A stretch of 64,000 bases of DNA from Nitrobacter vulgaris (GCF_002028545.1 NZ_MWPQ01000005.1:93976-157975); one strand, 5' to 3'. Shown: positions 43,046-52,312, counted from the stretch's first letter. A program made the numbers and translations. Notes: generated from the letters alone by a model not told the origin.

Positions 43046-43744
43046 CTACCTGGCTCGCGCGTGACCAAGATACATAATGCTCTCGAACGGATGGGGCCCG
43101 AACGTAAAGTCGAGGTGCCGGTCAATTCCACGTGGGCCGAAGCCACACATAGGTCCGACTTGAAAACCTGCCTGTAGTAAGACTTCGAGAAGCTCGGTTG
43201 GCTTAATGAAGAGGTCACTGTCGTGCGCGCCCTGCGGCAGCAATCGAAGAACGCGCTCGCCCAGAGTGATGATTACGAATTTGGCAAGCCAAGTGCGGTT
43301 GATGGTATCGAATATGAACAGCCCCCCATGTCGCAACACGCGCCGGACATCGGCAATCACCCTGGGAAGATCGGCGACATGCTCCAGAACGTCCACACAG
43401 ACGACCACGTCACAGGACGCGTCGGGCAATGGAATACTCTCGCCGGCGCCCACGATGTAGTCGATCTCGAGCCCGGACAGACGGGCATGGTCCACGCCAG
43501 CGGCAATCGCACCGTGCGATGGGTCGACGCCGACAACTTTGGCGCCTCGACGTGACAACTCTTCCGCAAGGAAGCCGCCGCCACAGCCCAAATCCAACAC
43601 GCGTTTGTTGACCCAATCGCCGACCAGCGGGTCAATCATCATCATGCGCGCAGGCGCCATTTTATGTAGTGTGCGCAGCCATCGAGTCTCACCGCTCCAC
43701 CATGTGTCAGCGTGCTTCTCGTAGATGGAGAGGTCGTTTTTCAT
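43046..43744 (-). CDS. UbiG-like SAM-dependent methyltransferase
   Basis: A 232-residue class I methyltransferase: motif I VLDLGCGGGFLAEELSRRGA, acidic VVGVDPS, then VVCVDVLEHVADLPRVIADV. The overall form is that of 3-demethylubiquinone O-methyltransferase relatives (EKHADTWWSGETRWLRTLHK). The start codon overlaps the stop of the upstream gene (ATGA), so the two are translationally coupled. The substrate is unlikely to be ubiquinone, given the cargo context. Confidence 0.9.
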   Translation of the reverse strand: MKNDLSIYEKHADTWWSGETRWLRTLHKMAPARMMMIDPLVGDWVNKRVLDLGCGGGFLAEELSRRGAKVVGVDPSHGAIAAGVDHARLSGLEIDYIVGAGESIPLPDASCDVVVCVDVLEHVADLPRVIADVRRVLRHGGLFIFDTINRTWLAKFVIITLGERVLRLLPQGAHDSDLFIKPTELLEVLLQAGFQVGPMCGFGPRGIDRHLDFTFGPHPFESIMYLGHARAR

Positions 43745-44427
43745 ACGTCGTCCGGCTTGGCAGGCGGCATTCGCCTTCGGTACAAGGGAAGCCAATAGGG
43801 CACCCGCTTCTGATAGGCCCGAAACTGTTCGCCAAAACGACGGGAGAAACGACGCTCCTTCAACAGTGGCCCGGTCACGCAATAAAGTGTCAGGACGAGC
43901 GCCACTTCGAGCTGGTCTGGGGTCCATGTTGGGACCGTCCAGAGTGTCATCGCAAAGGCGACGTAGATTGGTTGCCGGCAGAAACGGAAAAGACCACGTT
44001 GGGGCATGGGCGCGTAGCATGGCGGGACCATGCGATAGACGGCCCACCAGCCCAGAAAGCCTATTTGCTGCGCGAAGCCCGCGTCACGAATTGCTTTGAG
44101 AAGCAAGAGCCAACTCACGAGATAAAGAGTGCAGAGAGTTGCCAGTGCAAAGCCTTGGGCTTGCCACCAAATGATTCCGCTCGGAGACTAGCCCAGAAAG
44201 AACAGAGCTACCTGCACGGAGGCAATAGTGGCGTAAGTTGTCGTTGCAAGGTCTTGGCCAATCGGCCTGGGTGCTGCGCGCGCCAGCAGCTTGGCGCCGC
44301 GTCGTCCCAGCAGAGCTGAGTGCACAAGCGGAAACTGAAGAAGCAGGGCAAGGTTTGCAGCGACGCTCCATGGCGCGTCAAGACCGCCCAGCGATCGGCT
44401 CATGCCGAAGAACATCATCACGATCAT
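43741..44427 (-). pseudogene. Isoprenylcysteine-methyltransferase-like membrane protein with in-frame amber codon
   Basis: One continuous frame of 229 codons is broken only by TAG at 44188-44190, after ...SVQVALFFLG. Both halves are coherent. The N-terminal half has membrane helices and RPIGQDLATTTYATIASVQV. The C-terminal half has the SAM-binding membrane methyltransferase pattern (CRQPIYVAFAMTLWTVPTW, then RRFGEQFRAYQKRVPYW). The stop probably replaces a Trp codon (TGG to TAG). Translation of the downstream half overlaps the next gene. It is either a recent pseudogene or a suppressed/readthrough gene. Confidence 0.75.
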
Positions 44428-44632
44428 AGCGCCGACCCCGACGATGAATGACGCATGGCATACGACGCCATACCGCGCCCGACCGCTAGTCGGGCAATTC
44501 TGAATCTAAACCCTATGAGGTCCTACCATGGTCAAACGATCTGTCATTCGAAACCACCAAGCGCGGCGACGGTGCCCCGCTTACAAAACTCAGCAAGTCA
44601 ATTCACCACGTAATACGCAAGGACCTCACAGA

Positions 44633-45511
44633 ATGGCAAAGTCAATAAGACGCCGACACGTTGGAGACTTATTCGCTGCAAACAAGTCAATCGCTTTTGG
44701 CCGTGGATACTGTGACTCGATCGAACGGTTTTGGAGGATAAAGCGGCCTCCGATCGAACTCAAAAACGCTTTGCGAAGCGCAGGCGTTTCAAAACTTTGG
44801 GATGAAGAAGTTTTGGTAGGGGAAAACTTCATGGGCTGGCGTCTTAGTGCTGAGGCGATTCAGATTCTCGACGAATATTTCGGGAATGGTGTTTCTCTTA
44901 GCGCCGTCCATATCGCCTATGAGTTCGATGTGCGCGATGACGTCGATCGCGATGCATTCGTCGAACTATTAGATCGGTACACGGCGCAAAAATATCAACG
45001 GTCAACCGACGAGACTTTTCGCTTTCAAGCCACGCACTATTCGATTGATACGAAAATTCGCCAACTCAATGGCCAGCGAAGGCCATCGAAGATCGTCGTT
45101 AAGTATCACGACAAGCCGGGCAAGCTCGATGGAGAACTAGAAAAGCCGCGTATTGAGATACGTCTTGAAACGCCAGCAGGCGTGAAAGCCACAGGCATCA
45201 GCAGACCGATCGATTTGCTCGATATTAAGCCGGATGAGATTTTCTGGAAATCAGTGATAATCCGTGATTATGCCGAACGCGCGATTAGAGCTACTCGAAG
45301 AGGAACGACACCATCACCTTTTATCAACATAGACAGGCGTGTGAGGGCTGTTTTAAGAAAAACCGGAAGAGGCTGTCTTTTGGAATATCGAAGGTTGTAT
45401 CCTCGACGTTTTAAGAAACTGCGTGACAGGCGTGATCTACTAGAAATTGATTCGACACTGTATTATTTGAAATCAAGGAATAGAAAATCTGAGGGGGTCC
45501 TAGGTGTTTGA
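44633..45511 (+). CDS. Hypothetical protein, possibly replication-initiator-like
   Basis: A 292-residue basic protein. An SD-like AAGGA lies 9 nt before the ATG at 44633. The middle (FDVRDDVDRDAFVELLDRYT, then KIVVKYHDKPGKLDG and KPRIEIRLE) recalls Rep_trans/phage gpII initiators, in which a KxYDK...RxExRL pattern is common. No nicking Tyr motif could be fixed. The C-terminal end runs 7 bp into the proposed left end of the IS481-type element, so the original tail may be lost. Confidence 0.5.
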   Translation: MAKSIRRRHVGDLFAANKSIAFGRGYCDSIERFWRIKRPPIELKNALRSAGVSKLWDEEVLVGENFMGWRLSAEAIQILDEYFGNGVSLSAVHIAYEFDVRDDVDRDAFVELLDRYTAQKYQRSTDETFRFQATHYSIDTKIRQLNGQRRPSKIVVKYHDKPGKLDGELEKPRIEIRLETPAGVKATGISRPIDLLDIKPDEIFWKSVIIRDYAERAIRATRRGTTPSPFINIDRRVRAVLRKTGRGCLLEYRRLYPRRFKKLRDRRDLLEIDSTLYYLKSRNRKSEGVLGV

Positions 45512-46697
45512 TCCCGGGGTTTGATGGTGCAATCTTTTCCACGGATTGGAAGGGTGCGCTATGGGACAGATTCTTCACGGAAGCGCCACGACGACAGAGG
45601 CGGTCCGTCGAGCAATACAAAATAGTCAAGAGAGCCTGAGAGCGCTTGCTGCACGCTATAACGTCAACCCCAAGACCATTTTGAAGTGGAAGAAGCGTTC
45701 TACGGTCGCCGACCTTCCAACCGGACCCAGGACGCCAAAATCCTCGGTTCTTTCGGTAGAGGAAGAAGCGATCGTCGTTGCCTTTCGCCGACACACGCTG
45801 TTGCCGTTGGACGATTGTCTTTATGCTCTTCAGGCCACGATCAAGCATTTGACACGCTCGTCCCTGCATCGCTGCCTGCAACGTCATGGCGTCAGTCGGC
45901 TGCCGGAGATCGAAAGCGACACGGCCACGAAGAAAAAGTTCAAGTCCTACCCGATCGGCTTCTTCCACATCGACATTGCCGAAGTCAGGACGAAGGAAGG
46001 CAAACTCTATATATTCGTTGGAATCGACAGAACCTCGAAGTTCGCCTTCGTCCAATTGCATGAACAAGCCGATCGTCCCACAGCGGTCATCTTCCTTGAA
46101 GCCTTGATCGCAGCCGTGCCCTATCGGCTGCATACAATCCTTACCGACAATGGCATCCAGTTCGCGGATCTGCCTCGCAACCGCAATGGTTGGACGGCGC
46201 GCTACCGGGTTCATCGCTTCGACCAGATTTGCAATGAGCACGGCATTGAGCACCGACTAACCAAACCCAACCACCCGTGGACCAATGGACAGGTGGAACG
46301 AATGAACAGGACTATCAAGGAGGCTACGGTCAAACGCTATCATTACGATAGCCATGACGAACTACGCGTTCATCTGGCCAACTTCGTTGACGCCTATAAT
46401 TTTGCTCGACGGCTTAAAACGCTCAAAGGCCTCACGCCATATGAGTCCGTCTGCAAATCCTGGACCTCAAAGGCGGCGGCAGAGTCACCGGACATCTATC
46501 GAGATCTTAAGGATATCGACGCGTTGATTATGGCCCGTGATCTGTATCGCGCGCTTAAAAAGCTGCGCGTTCTGATCCGCGCGAACGAGCATCTCAGGGT
46601 TGAAAATTCCGGAATCATCCAGGCTGATGATCCCGTTTGTTTGGTTGGAAGAAACGAGGCTGAAAACAGCAACCCTCTAAACTCACGGGATTAAATC
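45505..46697 (+). mobile_element. IS481-family insertion sequence
   Basis: About 1.19 kb around a single transposase gene. Imperfect terminal inverted repeats can be aligned: left TGTTTGATCCCGGGGTTTGA, right end (reverse complement) GATTTAATCCCGTGAGTTTA. No target duplication was clear. Family by transposase sequence; ends are tentative. Confidence 0.6.
45561..46694 (+). CDS. IS481-type DDE transposase
   Basis: A 377-residue transposase. N-terminal HTH (SLRALAARYNVNPKTILKWK); rve-type catalytic core with Asp in FFHIDIAEVRTKEGKLYIFV, Asp in TILTDNGIQF and Glu in HPWTNGQVERMNRTIKEATV. The ATG at 45561 has GGAAGG 7 nt upstream. A ~65-residue C-terminal extension beyond the usual IS481 length is present. 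Appears intact. Confidence 0.9.
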   Translation: MGQILHGSATTTEAVRRAIQNSQESLRALAARYNVNPKTILKWKKRSTVADLPTGPRTPKSSVLSVEEEAIVVAFRRHTLLPLDDCLYALQATIKHLTRSSLHRCLQRHGVSRLPEIESDTATKKKFKSYPIGFFHIDIAEVRTKEGKLYIFVGIDRTSKFAFVQLHEQADRPTAVIFLEALIAAVPYRLHTILTDNGIQFADLPRNRNGWTARYRVHRFDQICNEHGIEHRLTKPNHPWTNGQVERMNRTIKEATVKRYHYDSHDELRVHLANFVDAYNFARRLKTLKGLTPYESVCKSWTSKAAAESPDIYRDLKDIDALIMARDLYRALKKLRVLIRANEHLRVENSGIIQADDPVCLVGRNEAENSNPLNSRD

Positions 46698-46911
46698 CTT
46701 GAGCGAGGCTGTATATGTGCTGTGTTGATTTCGTCGCCGAGAGGACGATTTCCACGAGTAAGGCGGACGGGATTGAATCCGCGATCCTCCATTTATAACG
46801 CTAGCGAGATTCTGCTTCTTTCCGCACCGGTTGCTTCTAGCACGTCGCGACGGGGAACATTTGTCGCCGTCATCGCGTGGCCTTGGTTCTGGTTTTCATA
46901 ATGGAGCAGTG

Positions 46912-47079
46912 ATGGCACAGGAAACCTGCAAGTGCGGAGCGGTGTACGATGTGACCTATCACGACACGCCAATCCCAGATACCGATAGCGAGGACTGCGT
47001 TCATTGCGTGCGGCGGCTGGCGTCATGGCGCAATCAGACGATTTGGTCGGAATACACGCTGGTAAGTGCTCCGGGCTAG
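46912..47079 (+). CDS. Small Cys-rich protein
   Basis: A 55-residue protein with CKCGAVYDVTYHDTPIPDTD followed by SEDCVHC: two Cys pairs suited to one zinc. The SD (GGAG) is 6 nt before the ATG. Small proteins of this form occur in Hyphomicrobiales phages and islands. Function unknown. Confidence 0.65.
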   Translation: MAQETCKCGAVYDVTYHDTPIPDTDSEDCVHCVRRLASWRNQTIWSEYTLVSAPG

Positions 47080-47331
47080 ATCAGTCTGTCGGGGGCTATC
47101 CGCCGAACAATCGCGACCAAAAACCGCGAGGCCGGTTTCGTTCTATCTATTGCAGTATCAATCGATTGTATTCGTCGCTGACTGCCTTCAGCGAAATATG
47201 ACCCTTGCTGCCCTCGGCTTGTTTGAGAAGCACATGATCTGTCGGCTCGGATATCAGCGCCGCATTCCTAGCTATACTGTTCTGCAAATCCTTGAAGGGG
47301 TCACTCGTTGATCTCCTCCCCGCTTGGAAGT

Positions 47332-47550
47332 CTATCGTTCGTTGAAGAAGTTGTTCGTGCTGGTTATCTGCGCGGGCGCTGCCCGCAGCCTGTCAAGCAT
47401 CGCGTTGCAGTACTGCCTATATGCATTATATGGAGCGCCTTCACCGGCTTTCATTTGCGCTTCGCAGTGCTCAATCATCAGTTTGAGTGCGTCTGAGAGC
47501 GCGAGATACTCGCCGTCGCCGATGGTCAGGGTGTGCTGATACGTGGTCAT
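47332..47550 (-). CDS. Small hypothetical helical protein
   Basis: A 72-residue protein (MTTYQHTLTIGDGEYLALSD, then a helix with KLMIEHCEAQMKAG). AAGGGA lies 7 nt before the ATG at 47550. No family recognised. The stretch 47600-47760 beyond it shows a possible frameshifted small gene on the same strand (ISFNALVDAGMPRQM) that I cannot resolve. Confidence 0.5.
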   Translation of the reverse strand: MTTYQHTLTIGDGEYLALSDALKLMIEHCEAQMKAGEGAPYNAYRQYCNAMLDRLRAAPAQITSTNNFFNER

Positions 47551-47760
47551 GGAATGATCCCTTCGCGGTGTGAGCATCAAGGCTGTGCCGCGAGTTTTTG
47601 AGCGTCCGGCAAGTCATCCGCATAGTACTTCTTAACGCATTCGGCGTTGTACGCATCTGCCTCGGCATGCCTGCGTCAACGAGCGCGTTGAAACTGATCT
47701 GTTTGGCCTTTCCGTTTGTGACCAGCATTGTAGCGGTTGATCGCGTTAACCATGGCGCTG

Positions 47761-49596
47761 TCAGCTTTCCAGGGGTGCAGTTCGCCAGACGTCCTTTGCC
47801 AGCTTGATGAGCATGTCATGTCGATCGTCAATCGAGATGGCGTTCCATACGGGAAACGCCTTTAGCTTTTCATTGATTCTGGAGACGGAGCTGTTCTGGC
47901 CGACCTTAGTAAGTTCGACCAGGCTGCGGGTCAGGTAGTTGCCGCTCTTGCAATATTCCGGCCTTTTCTCGGAGTAGAAGTCATTCCCGGCGACGATGTT
48001 GATCGGTTTCTCTAGTAGCGTCAGGTTGCCGAGCCGATTCTTATAGTCGTCATAGAGGGCCTGAGAATTGTCGGCAGCCCATTGATTGCTCAATTCAGCG
48101 GTAGGCGTGTTCGGCAGGATATGCTCGATCTCTAGGCCCGCGAAGGAGCCCAGGCTACCGGGCGATTTGATGCCATTGAATGCCATCTCGACATGCTGGG
48201 TGAGTCGTGCCAGCAGGTAACGGGTCCGGTATTGCTGCATGGTATGAAGTGTGAGGCGCTTGAGCGCGTCGGACAGTTCCTGTGATTTCGCCTCCATATT
48301 GCTTTGGAAACGGTTCGTAACAAAGGCGTTGAGGGCGGCGCGTTGCTCCGCCGGGTCGGACTTCCCAGCGATGATCCTCAGTTCATCGGCCCACAACGAG
48401 AAATTCCGCTCCAGATCCTTCGTCGGGGTTTTGGTGAAGATGTAATAGAAAAGGAAGCTTTCGAGCTGGGCGACGAAATGGTCGAACAAGGGTTTTGGCA
48501 AAGGCGCTGCGGCCAGAAGCAGGACATAGTGCAAACTGAACGCACCACCGGCCAGCCGTTTTAGGCTGTCCATTGGGATGTTCGGCTTGCCGTCATTGCC
48601 AAGCCCGTTGCCGAAGGAAATGTAGCTATCCACGTTGCGGATGATCTTACGGACGAACTCGAACGGCTTGTTGCGATAGTCGCAGAGGGCGGCATTGTCT
48701 TTGTTGACGAACCAGTCGTAAATCTCGTCCTCGCGCACCACGGCGTCGCTACGGTCGTTGTCGATGACGTAGTTGGCCATAAGGAAGTAGCGAAGGAAAC
48801 GCAGCGGTTTCTCTTTTTCCTTCTCCAGCGGGCTGGTGATCTTTTTCCATTCGTCTTTTAGCTGCGTGAACTGGGCTTGTGGAACCTGCGTGAACAACAG
48901 ATTTTTCAGAAGGTCCATCGGGTTCAGACCAACGCCGCGCTCATTGATCGTTTCAAAAATCTTGAGTGCGCTGCTGACGTCGGTCGAAATCTGGATGAAC
49001 ACGACGTTGTTCGCCAGATAGCCCCAGTATTTCTTCAGCGTGGACGTGTCGTCGTAATTATCCTTCAGATAGCGGTAGATCGTACTGTAGGCGCTGACCA
49101 AATTCTCCAGCGAGCCGAAGCTCGGAATGCCCGCCGCCTGGATGCCGGCACGAACGGCTTGAGGGTTGGCGTCCAGCTCCACCAGCTTGGCAATGACCTC
49201 TCCGGCGTTTTCATATCGCGGTTCCAGCTTCAGGTTAGTCCGTGTCTCACCGCTGTTGTCGGTGTAGCTGGTCGAGATCAGGCCGCTAATGGTCTGCTGC
49301 TGGGTTTCGCCTCGAAACATATGCTTCAGCGCGCACAGCAACAGGAAGAAAGTAGTCAGTCGCTGCTGACCATCAATGACCTCGTAGTGGTTCTTCTGCG
49401 AGGTAGGGGATACCAGGATCGTGCCGATGAAATACTCACGTACATGGCCGTTGCCGATCTGCTCGTTTATATCCTCAAGGAGCTGGTTGACCTCCTTGTC
49501 GGTCCAGACGTATTCGCGTTGATAGTCGGGGACGATGTAGAAGCACTCCCGGAACGCTTCCTCGATGCTGTACTTATGGTTTTCGATGCGAGCCAT
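47761..49596 (-). CDS. DUF262/DUF1524 protein (GmrSD-like restriction nuclease)
   Basis: A 611-residue protein. The N-terminal DUF262 (ParB/sulfiredoxin-like NTPase) shows IVPDYQREYVWTDKEVNQLL, GTILVSPTS and YEVIDGQQRLTTFFLLL. The C-terminal DUF1524 HNH-type nuclease shows LEIEHILPNTP. This fused form matches type IV restriction enzymes of the GmrSD class, which cut modified phage DNA. It begins 28 bp after the hipA stop, so it is probably in the same transcript as the toxin-antitoxin pair. Confidence 0.88.
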   Translation of the reverse strand: MARIENHKYSIEEAFRECFYIVPDYQREYVWTDKEVNQLLEDINEQIGNGHVREYFIGTILVSPTSQKNHYEVIDGQQRLTTFFLLLCALKHMFRGETQQQTISGLISTSYTDNSGETRTNLKLEPRYENAGEVIAKLVELDANPQAVRAGIQAAGIPSFGSLENLVSAYSTIYRYLKDNYDDTSTLKKYWGYLANNVVFIQISTDVSSALKIFETINERGVGLNPMDLLKNLLFTQVPQAQFTQLKDEWKKITSPLEKEKEKPLRFLRYFLMANYVIDNDRSDAVVREDEIYDWFVNKDNAALCDYRNKPFEFVRKIIRNVDSYISFGNGLGNDGKPNIPMDSLKRLAGGAFSLHYVLLLAAAPLPKPLFDHFVAQLESFLFYYIFTKTPTKDLERNFSLWADELRIIAGKSDPAEQRAALNAFVTNRFQSNMEAKSQELSDALKRLTLHTMQQYRTRYLLARLTQHVEMAFNGIKSPGSLGSFAGLEIEHILPNTPTAELSNQWAADNSQALYDDYKNRLGNLTLLEKPINIVAGNDFYSEKRPEYCKSGNYLTRSLVELTKVGQNSSVSRINEKLKAFPVWNAISIDDRHDMLIKLAKDVWRTAPLES

Positions 49597-49623
49597 AATC
49601 CCCCAGTCCTCTCCGTTAAAATC

Positions 49624-50880
49624 TTAAGCGTGTGTTATCCGCAGCAAATGAGCCGCACGGGTTTCGATGATGCCGCGAACGGTATTGAGGATTTCATGTG
49701 AGGTACCTGCATCCTCGAACTCGGCCAGAAGCTTATCGGCTTCACCTCTGATGCGCCCCGCAAGTTCAGTCATATCCTTGATCAGCAGACGCTGCGCGCC
49801 CCGCGTGTCCGGCACCAGCGTGAGCCAGTGCTTCAACTGGATCGTGTCGGGGAGGGACCGTCCACCGATAGCCATGGCGAGCTTTTTAGCCAGACGCGGA
49901 TAGGCCGCCGTGCAGACGACATCATAGAGCGGCGCGAGGTCCGGAACCTTGGCGCGATAGAGCAAGGCGTAATTCTTCCCGTGAGCGTCCGCGTTGCCGA
50001 CGAGGTAGTGGAAGATGAGCATGCGGATGAAGGCCAGCCGATCCGCTGCCGGGCGCGCCGTGGCACGGTCGATCAGGTCGAGCGACCTTTCGGCTCCAGG
50101 CCCGCCTTCTTCTTCATATTTGAGTTCCGGCGGCACGCTCAGCGCCTGGCAAAAATCCTCCTGATGCAGGCGTGTGATCGTCCCGTCTTTGTGCCGGGAG
50201 CGGTCGTAGCGCTCGATCAGCAGAAAGGGAATCGCGCCGCCATGCTGCATTTCAACGGAAGGAACCGGGAGTTTCAGGCGCGCCGCAAGGCGCAGGCAGA
50301 ACAGTTCGTTCTCGACGGTGCCGTCGAGCGCCTGAATTAAGGGCTTTAGGATATGCGTTGTGGGGCGACCGCCCTTCGCAAGCCCGATGTTTTCCCCTTC
50401 AACGCAAACAGCGAGCTTGTCCTGAGCGCCTGCAAGTGACAAGCGAACCCCTTCCTCGCCGCCGAGAAGGGGGCGCTCGCGCAGCATGCCGAGGATTTCT
50501 TCGAGCCGCGCCGGGCTTAGTATTTCAACGCCGTCGCCATCCCACGACTGCGGCTCCTGACCGGGAGGATAGAGCGACAAGGCTCCCGCACATTCGCCGC
50601 CGATCACTTCGAGCAGGCCAAAGGCGTTGCCGGCTGAAATGCCGAGCGCGCCCGCCAGACGCTGCCGGGCACCTTCATCCGGCAGAAGGCCAGAAAAGAA
50701 GGGGCGCACGATTCGATCCGCATAGGGGGCTTCCTGCAACGGCATCGAAAAGGAGATGGCGCGCTGCTCTTGTCCAATGAGGTAGTTTGGATAGTAGGCG
50801 TAGCTGAGAGCGCCGGCCTCGTCCTGGCTGAGGGCACCGGCTTTCGCCTGGCCGAACCAGACATCCAGCAGGTGCGTCAT
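49624..50880 (-). CDS. hipA: HipA-type serine/threonine kinase toxin
   Basis: A 418-residue HipA kinase. The N-terminal couple domain (FSGLLPDEGARQRLAGALGI) and the HipA-like core (SLAGAQDKLAVCVEGE, HILKPLIQALDGTVENELFC) are present. The catalytic loop is VGNADAHGKNYALL and the metal-binding segment APLYDVVCTAAYP. The start at 50880 is set by overlap with the hipB stop (ATGA). It should phosphorylate a tRNA synthetase or similar target when freed from HipB, arresting growth. Confidence 0.93.
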   Translation of the reverse strand: MTHLLDVWFGQAKAGALSQDEAGALSYAYYPNYLIGQEQRAISFSMPLQEAPYADRIVRPFFSGLLPDEGARQRLAGALGISAGNAFGLLEVIGGECAGALSLYPPGQEPQSWDGDGVEILSPARLEEILGMLRERPLLGGEEGVRLSLAGAQDKLAVCVEGENIGLAKGGRPTTHILKPLIQALDGTVENELFCLRLAARLKLPVPSVEMQHGGAIPFLLIERYDRSRHKDGTITRLHQEDFCQALSVPPELKYEEEGGPGAERSLDLIDRATARPAADRLAFIRMLIFHYLVGNADAHGKNYALLYRAKVPDLAPLYDVVCTAAYPRLAKKLAMAIGGRSLPDTIQLKHWLTLVPDTRGAQRLLIKDMTELAGRIRGEADKLLAEFEDAGTSHEILNTVRGIIETRAAHLLRITHA

Positions 50881-51104
50881 GGGGTACTCTCCCATCGTCC
50901 AGCGACGGAGATGCTAAGACCCAAAGCTGTCGTCACCTGAAGGGCGCGACCGATCTGGCAACTTTCTTTGCCGGCTTCAAGCTCGCGCACGAAACGCACG
51001 CCGACCCCCGTGAGTCCGGCAAGCTGTTCCTGTGTCAGTTTTTGCGCCTTGCGCTCCTTGCGGATCAAAAGGCCGAGGCTTTTGCTGTCTGTGACCGGTT
51101 GCAT
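50877..51104 (-). CDS. hipB: HipB-type XRE antitoxin
   Basis: A 75-residue helix-turn-helix protein (LGLLIRKERKAQKLTQEQLA, then GLTGVGVRFVRELEAGK), the classic HipB form that neutralises HipA and represses the operon. Translationally coupled to hipA. Operator-like sites with 50-bp phasing lie directly upstream. Confidence 0.92.
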   Translation of the reverse strand: MQPVTDSKSLGLLIRKERKAQKLTQEQLAGLTGVGVRFVRELEAGKESCQIGRALQVTTALGLSISVAGRWESTP

Positions 51105-51110
51105 GAATCA

Positions 51111-51222
51111 TCCCTATCGGGACGATTGTAGCAGGCTCACGGACGAAAATCCATAAAAAGAACCGATCGGGACTATTTTTGTACAATCGCAGGCTCGCCG
51201 TAGAAGAGCATCCCGAGCGGGA
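51111..51222. promoter_or_regulatory. Three phased operator-like sites of hipBA
   Basis: TCCCTATCGGGA (51111-51122), AACCGATCGGGA (51161-51172) and TCCCGAGCGGGA (51211-51222) share (T/A)(C/A)CCNNNCGGGA. They start exactly 50 bp apart and are each followed on the plus strand by an A/T-rich tract (GATTGT or ATTTTT). Location upstream of hipB and phasing on one DNA face fit cooperative HipB binding. Confidence 0.65.
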
Positions 51223-51267
51223 TGATTTTTCCTAGTGCGTGGCGCGACTCCTCGATACATCCGGCAC

Positions 51268-51507
51268 TCAAGCCAGTGCGGCGGCCGGATATATGATCTT
51301 CCCTGACGCGGTTCTTTGCGCGCCGGGGGTCGGTTTGGCATGATCGGTATGTCCGACCGCCATGAGGTGATCCACAGCGTACCCGTTCATCAGCAGGTAG
51401 TCCGTGATGATCCGGCGATGGCATCGCCACCACACCGCTTCCGAACACATCAATGCCAGCCGCCGATCTTCGCCAAGCTCGACTAGTTCTTCGAACGCGG
51501 CGGCAAA
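51268..51507 (-). pseudogene. DUF488 C-terminal fragment
   Basis: Reads ADTFAAAFEELVELGEDRRL, then MCSEAVWWRCHRRIITDYLL, the hallmark C-terminal part of DUF488 proteins. It begins abruptly at the att-like repeat (51511), so the gene was cut by the island or its rearrangement. Confidence 0.75.
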
Positions 51508-51510
51508 CGT

Positions 51511-51550
51511 GTCCGCCTTCGCCTAACTCGCCGAAGATCGGAGAGAGCCG
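51511..51550 (+). repeat. Right copy of the 40-nt att-like repeat
   Basis: GTCCGCCTTCGCCTAACTC, nine variable bases, then TCGGAGAGAGCCG. It is the counterpart of 41621-41660 and runs directly into the integrase remnant, whose first ~450 bp are deleted. Confidence 0.55.
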
Positions 51551-52312
51551 ATCTGGCCGACGAAAACTGAAACCGCAAGCCGGGTGCGTAGTCGGATCGA
51601 AGCTGTGCTCGATTGGGCTACTGTGCGGAAGCTGCGGGACGGGGACAATCCGGCGCGCTGGAAAGGCAATCTGCAACACGTATTGCCCGCTCGCTCCCGG
51701 CTTGCCAAACCGCAGCATCATGCCGCACTCCCTTATGCCGATATCCCAGCTTTCATGGCATTGCTTAGAAAGCGGGACGGCGTCGCAGCGCGTGCTCTTG
51801 AATTTACAATTCTGACGGCAGGTCGGACAGGCGAGGCGCTCGGCGCGCGGTAGAACGAGATCGATCTCTCGGCTCGGACCTGGACTGTTCCGGGTAACGG
51901 GATGAAAGCGGGCCGCGAACATCGCGTGCCACTCAGTGACGAAGCGGTTGAAATCCTAAAAGAGCTGCCGCGTGAAAAGAATAATCCGTACGTTTTCATC
52001 GGACCAAGAGCGGGCGGTCTGAGCAACATGGCAATGGCGGCTGTCCTGCGGCGGATGGATCGCTTGGACATCACGGTTCACGGCTTTCGGAGCACATTCA
52101 GAGACTGGGCGGCGGAGAGTACCGCGTTTCCAAACCATGTTGTAGAGATGGCGCTCGCTCACACCGTCGGCAACAAGGTTGAAGCCGCATATCGGCGTGG
52201 CGATCTCATCGTGAAGCGCCAGAGGCTGGCGGCCGATTGGGCACACTTCTGTGCGCGAGAAGGCATCGGGAAAGAAAGGTCGAGTGTAATACCAATTCGG
52301 TCGAAAACTTAA
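51545..52312 (+). pseudogene. P4-type integrase, 5'-truncated with in-frame stop
   Basis: Homologous to residues ~153-407 of the integrase at 41780-43003 with most residues identical, including VHGFRSTFRDWAAE and EAAYRRGD. The N-terminal arm- and core-binding parts are absent, and TAG at 51851-51853 replaces the Trp codon of GAQWDEID. A dead copy of the island's integrase. Confidence 0.9.

Larger units (their letters stand above)
41621..52312. mobile_element. Second genomic island, partly decayed
   Basis: Bounded by a complete P4-type integrase with an att-like repeat and by a truncated copy of both at 51511-52312. Cargo is a methyltransferase pair, hypothetical genes, an IS481-type element and a hipBA/DUF262 set. 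Exact ends are uncertain because the right-hand copy may belong to a tandem second element. Confidence 0.55.

Noticed and set aside
46755..46795. Possible tRNA 3' end (GGGATTGAATCC...CTCCA) after the IS481-type element
   Set aside because: No acceptor or D arm can be drawn; at most a fragment of an attachment site.
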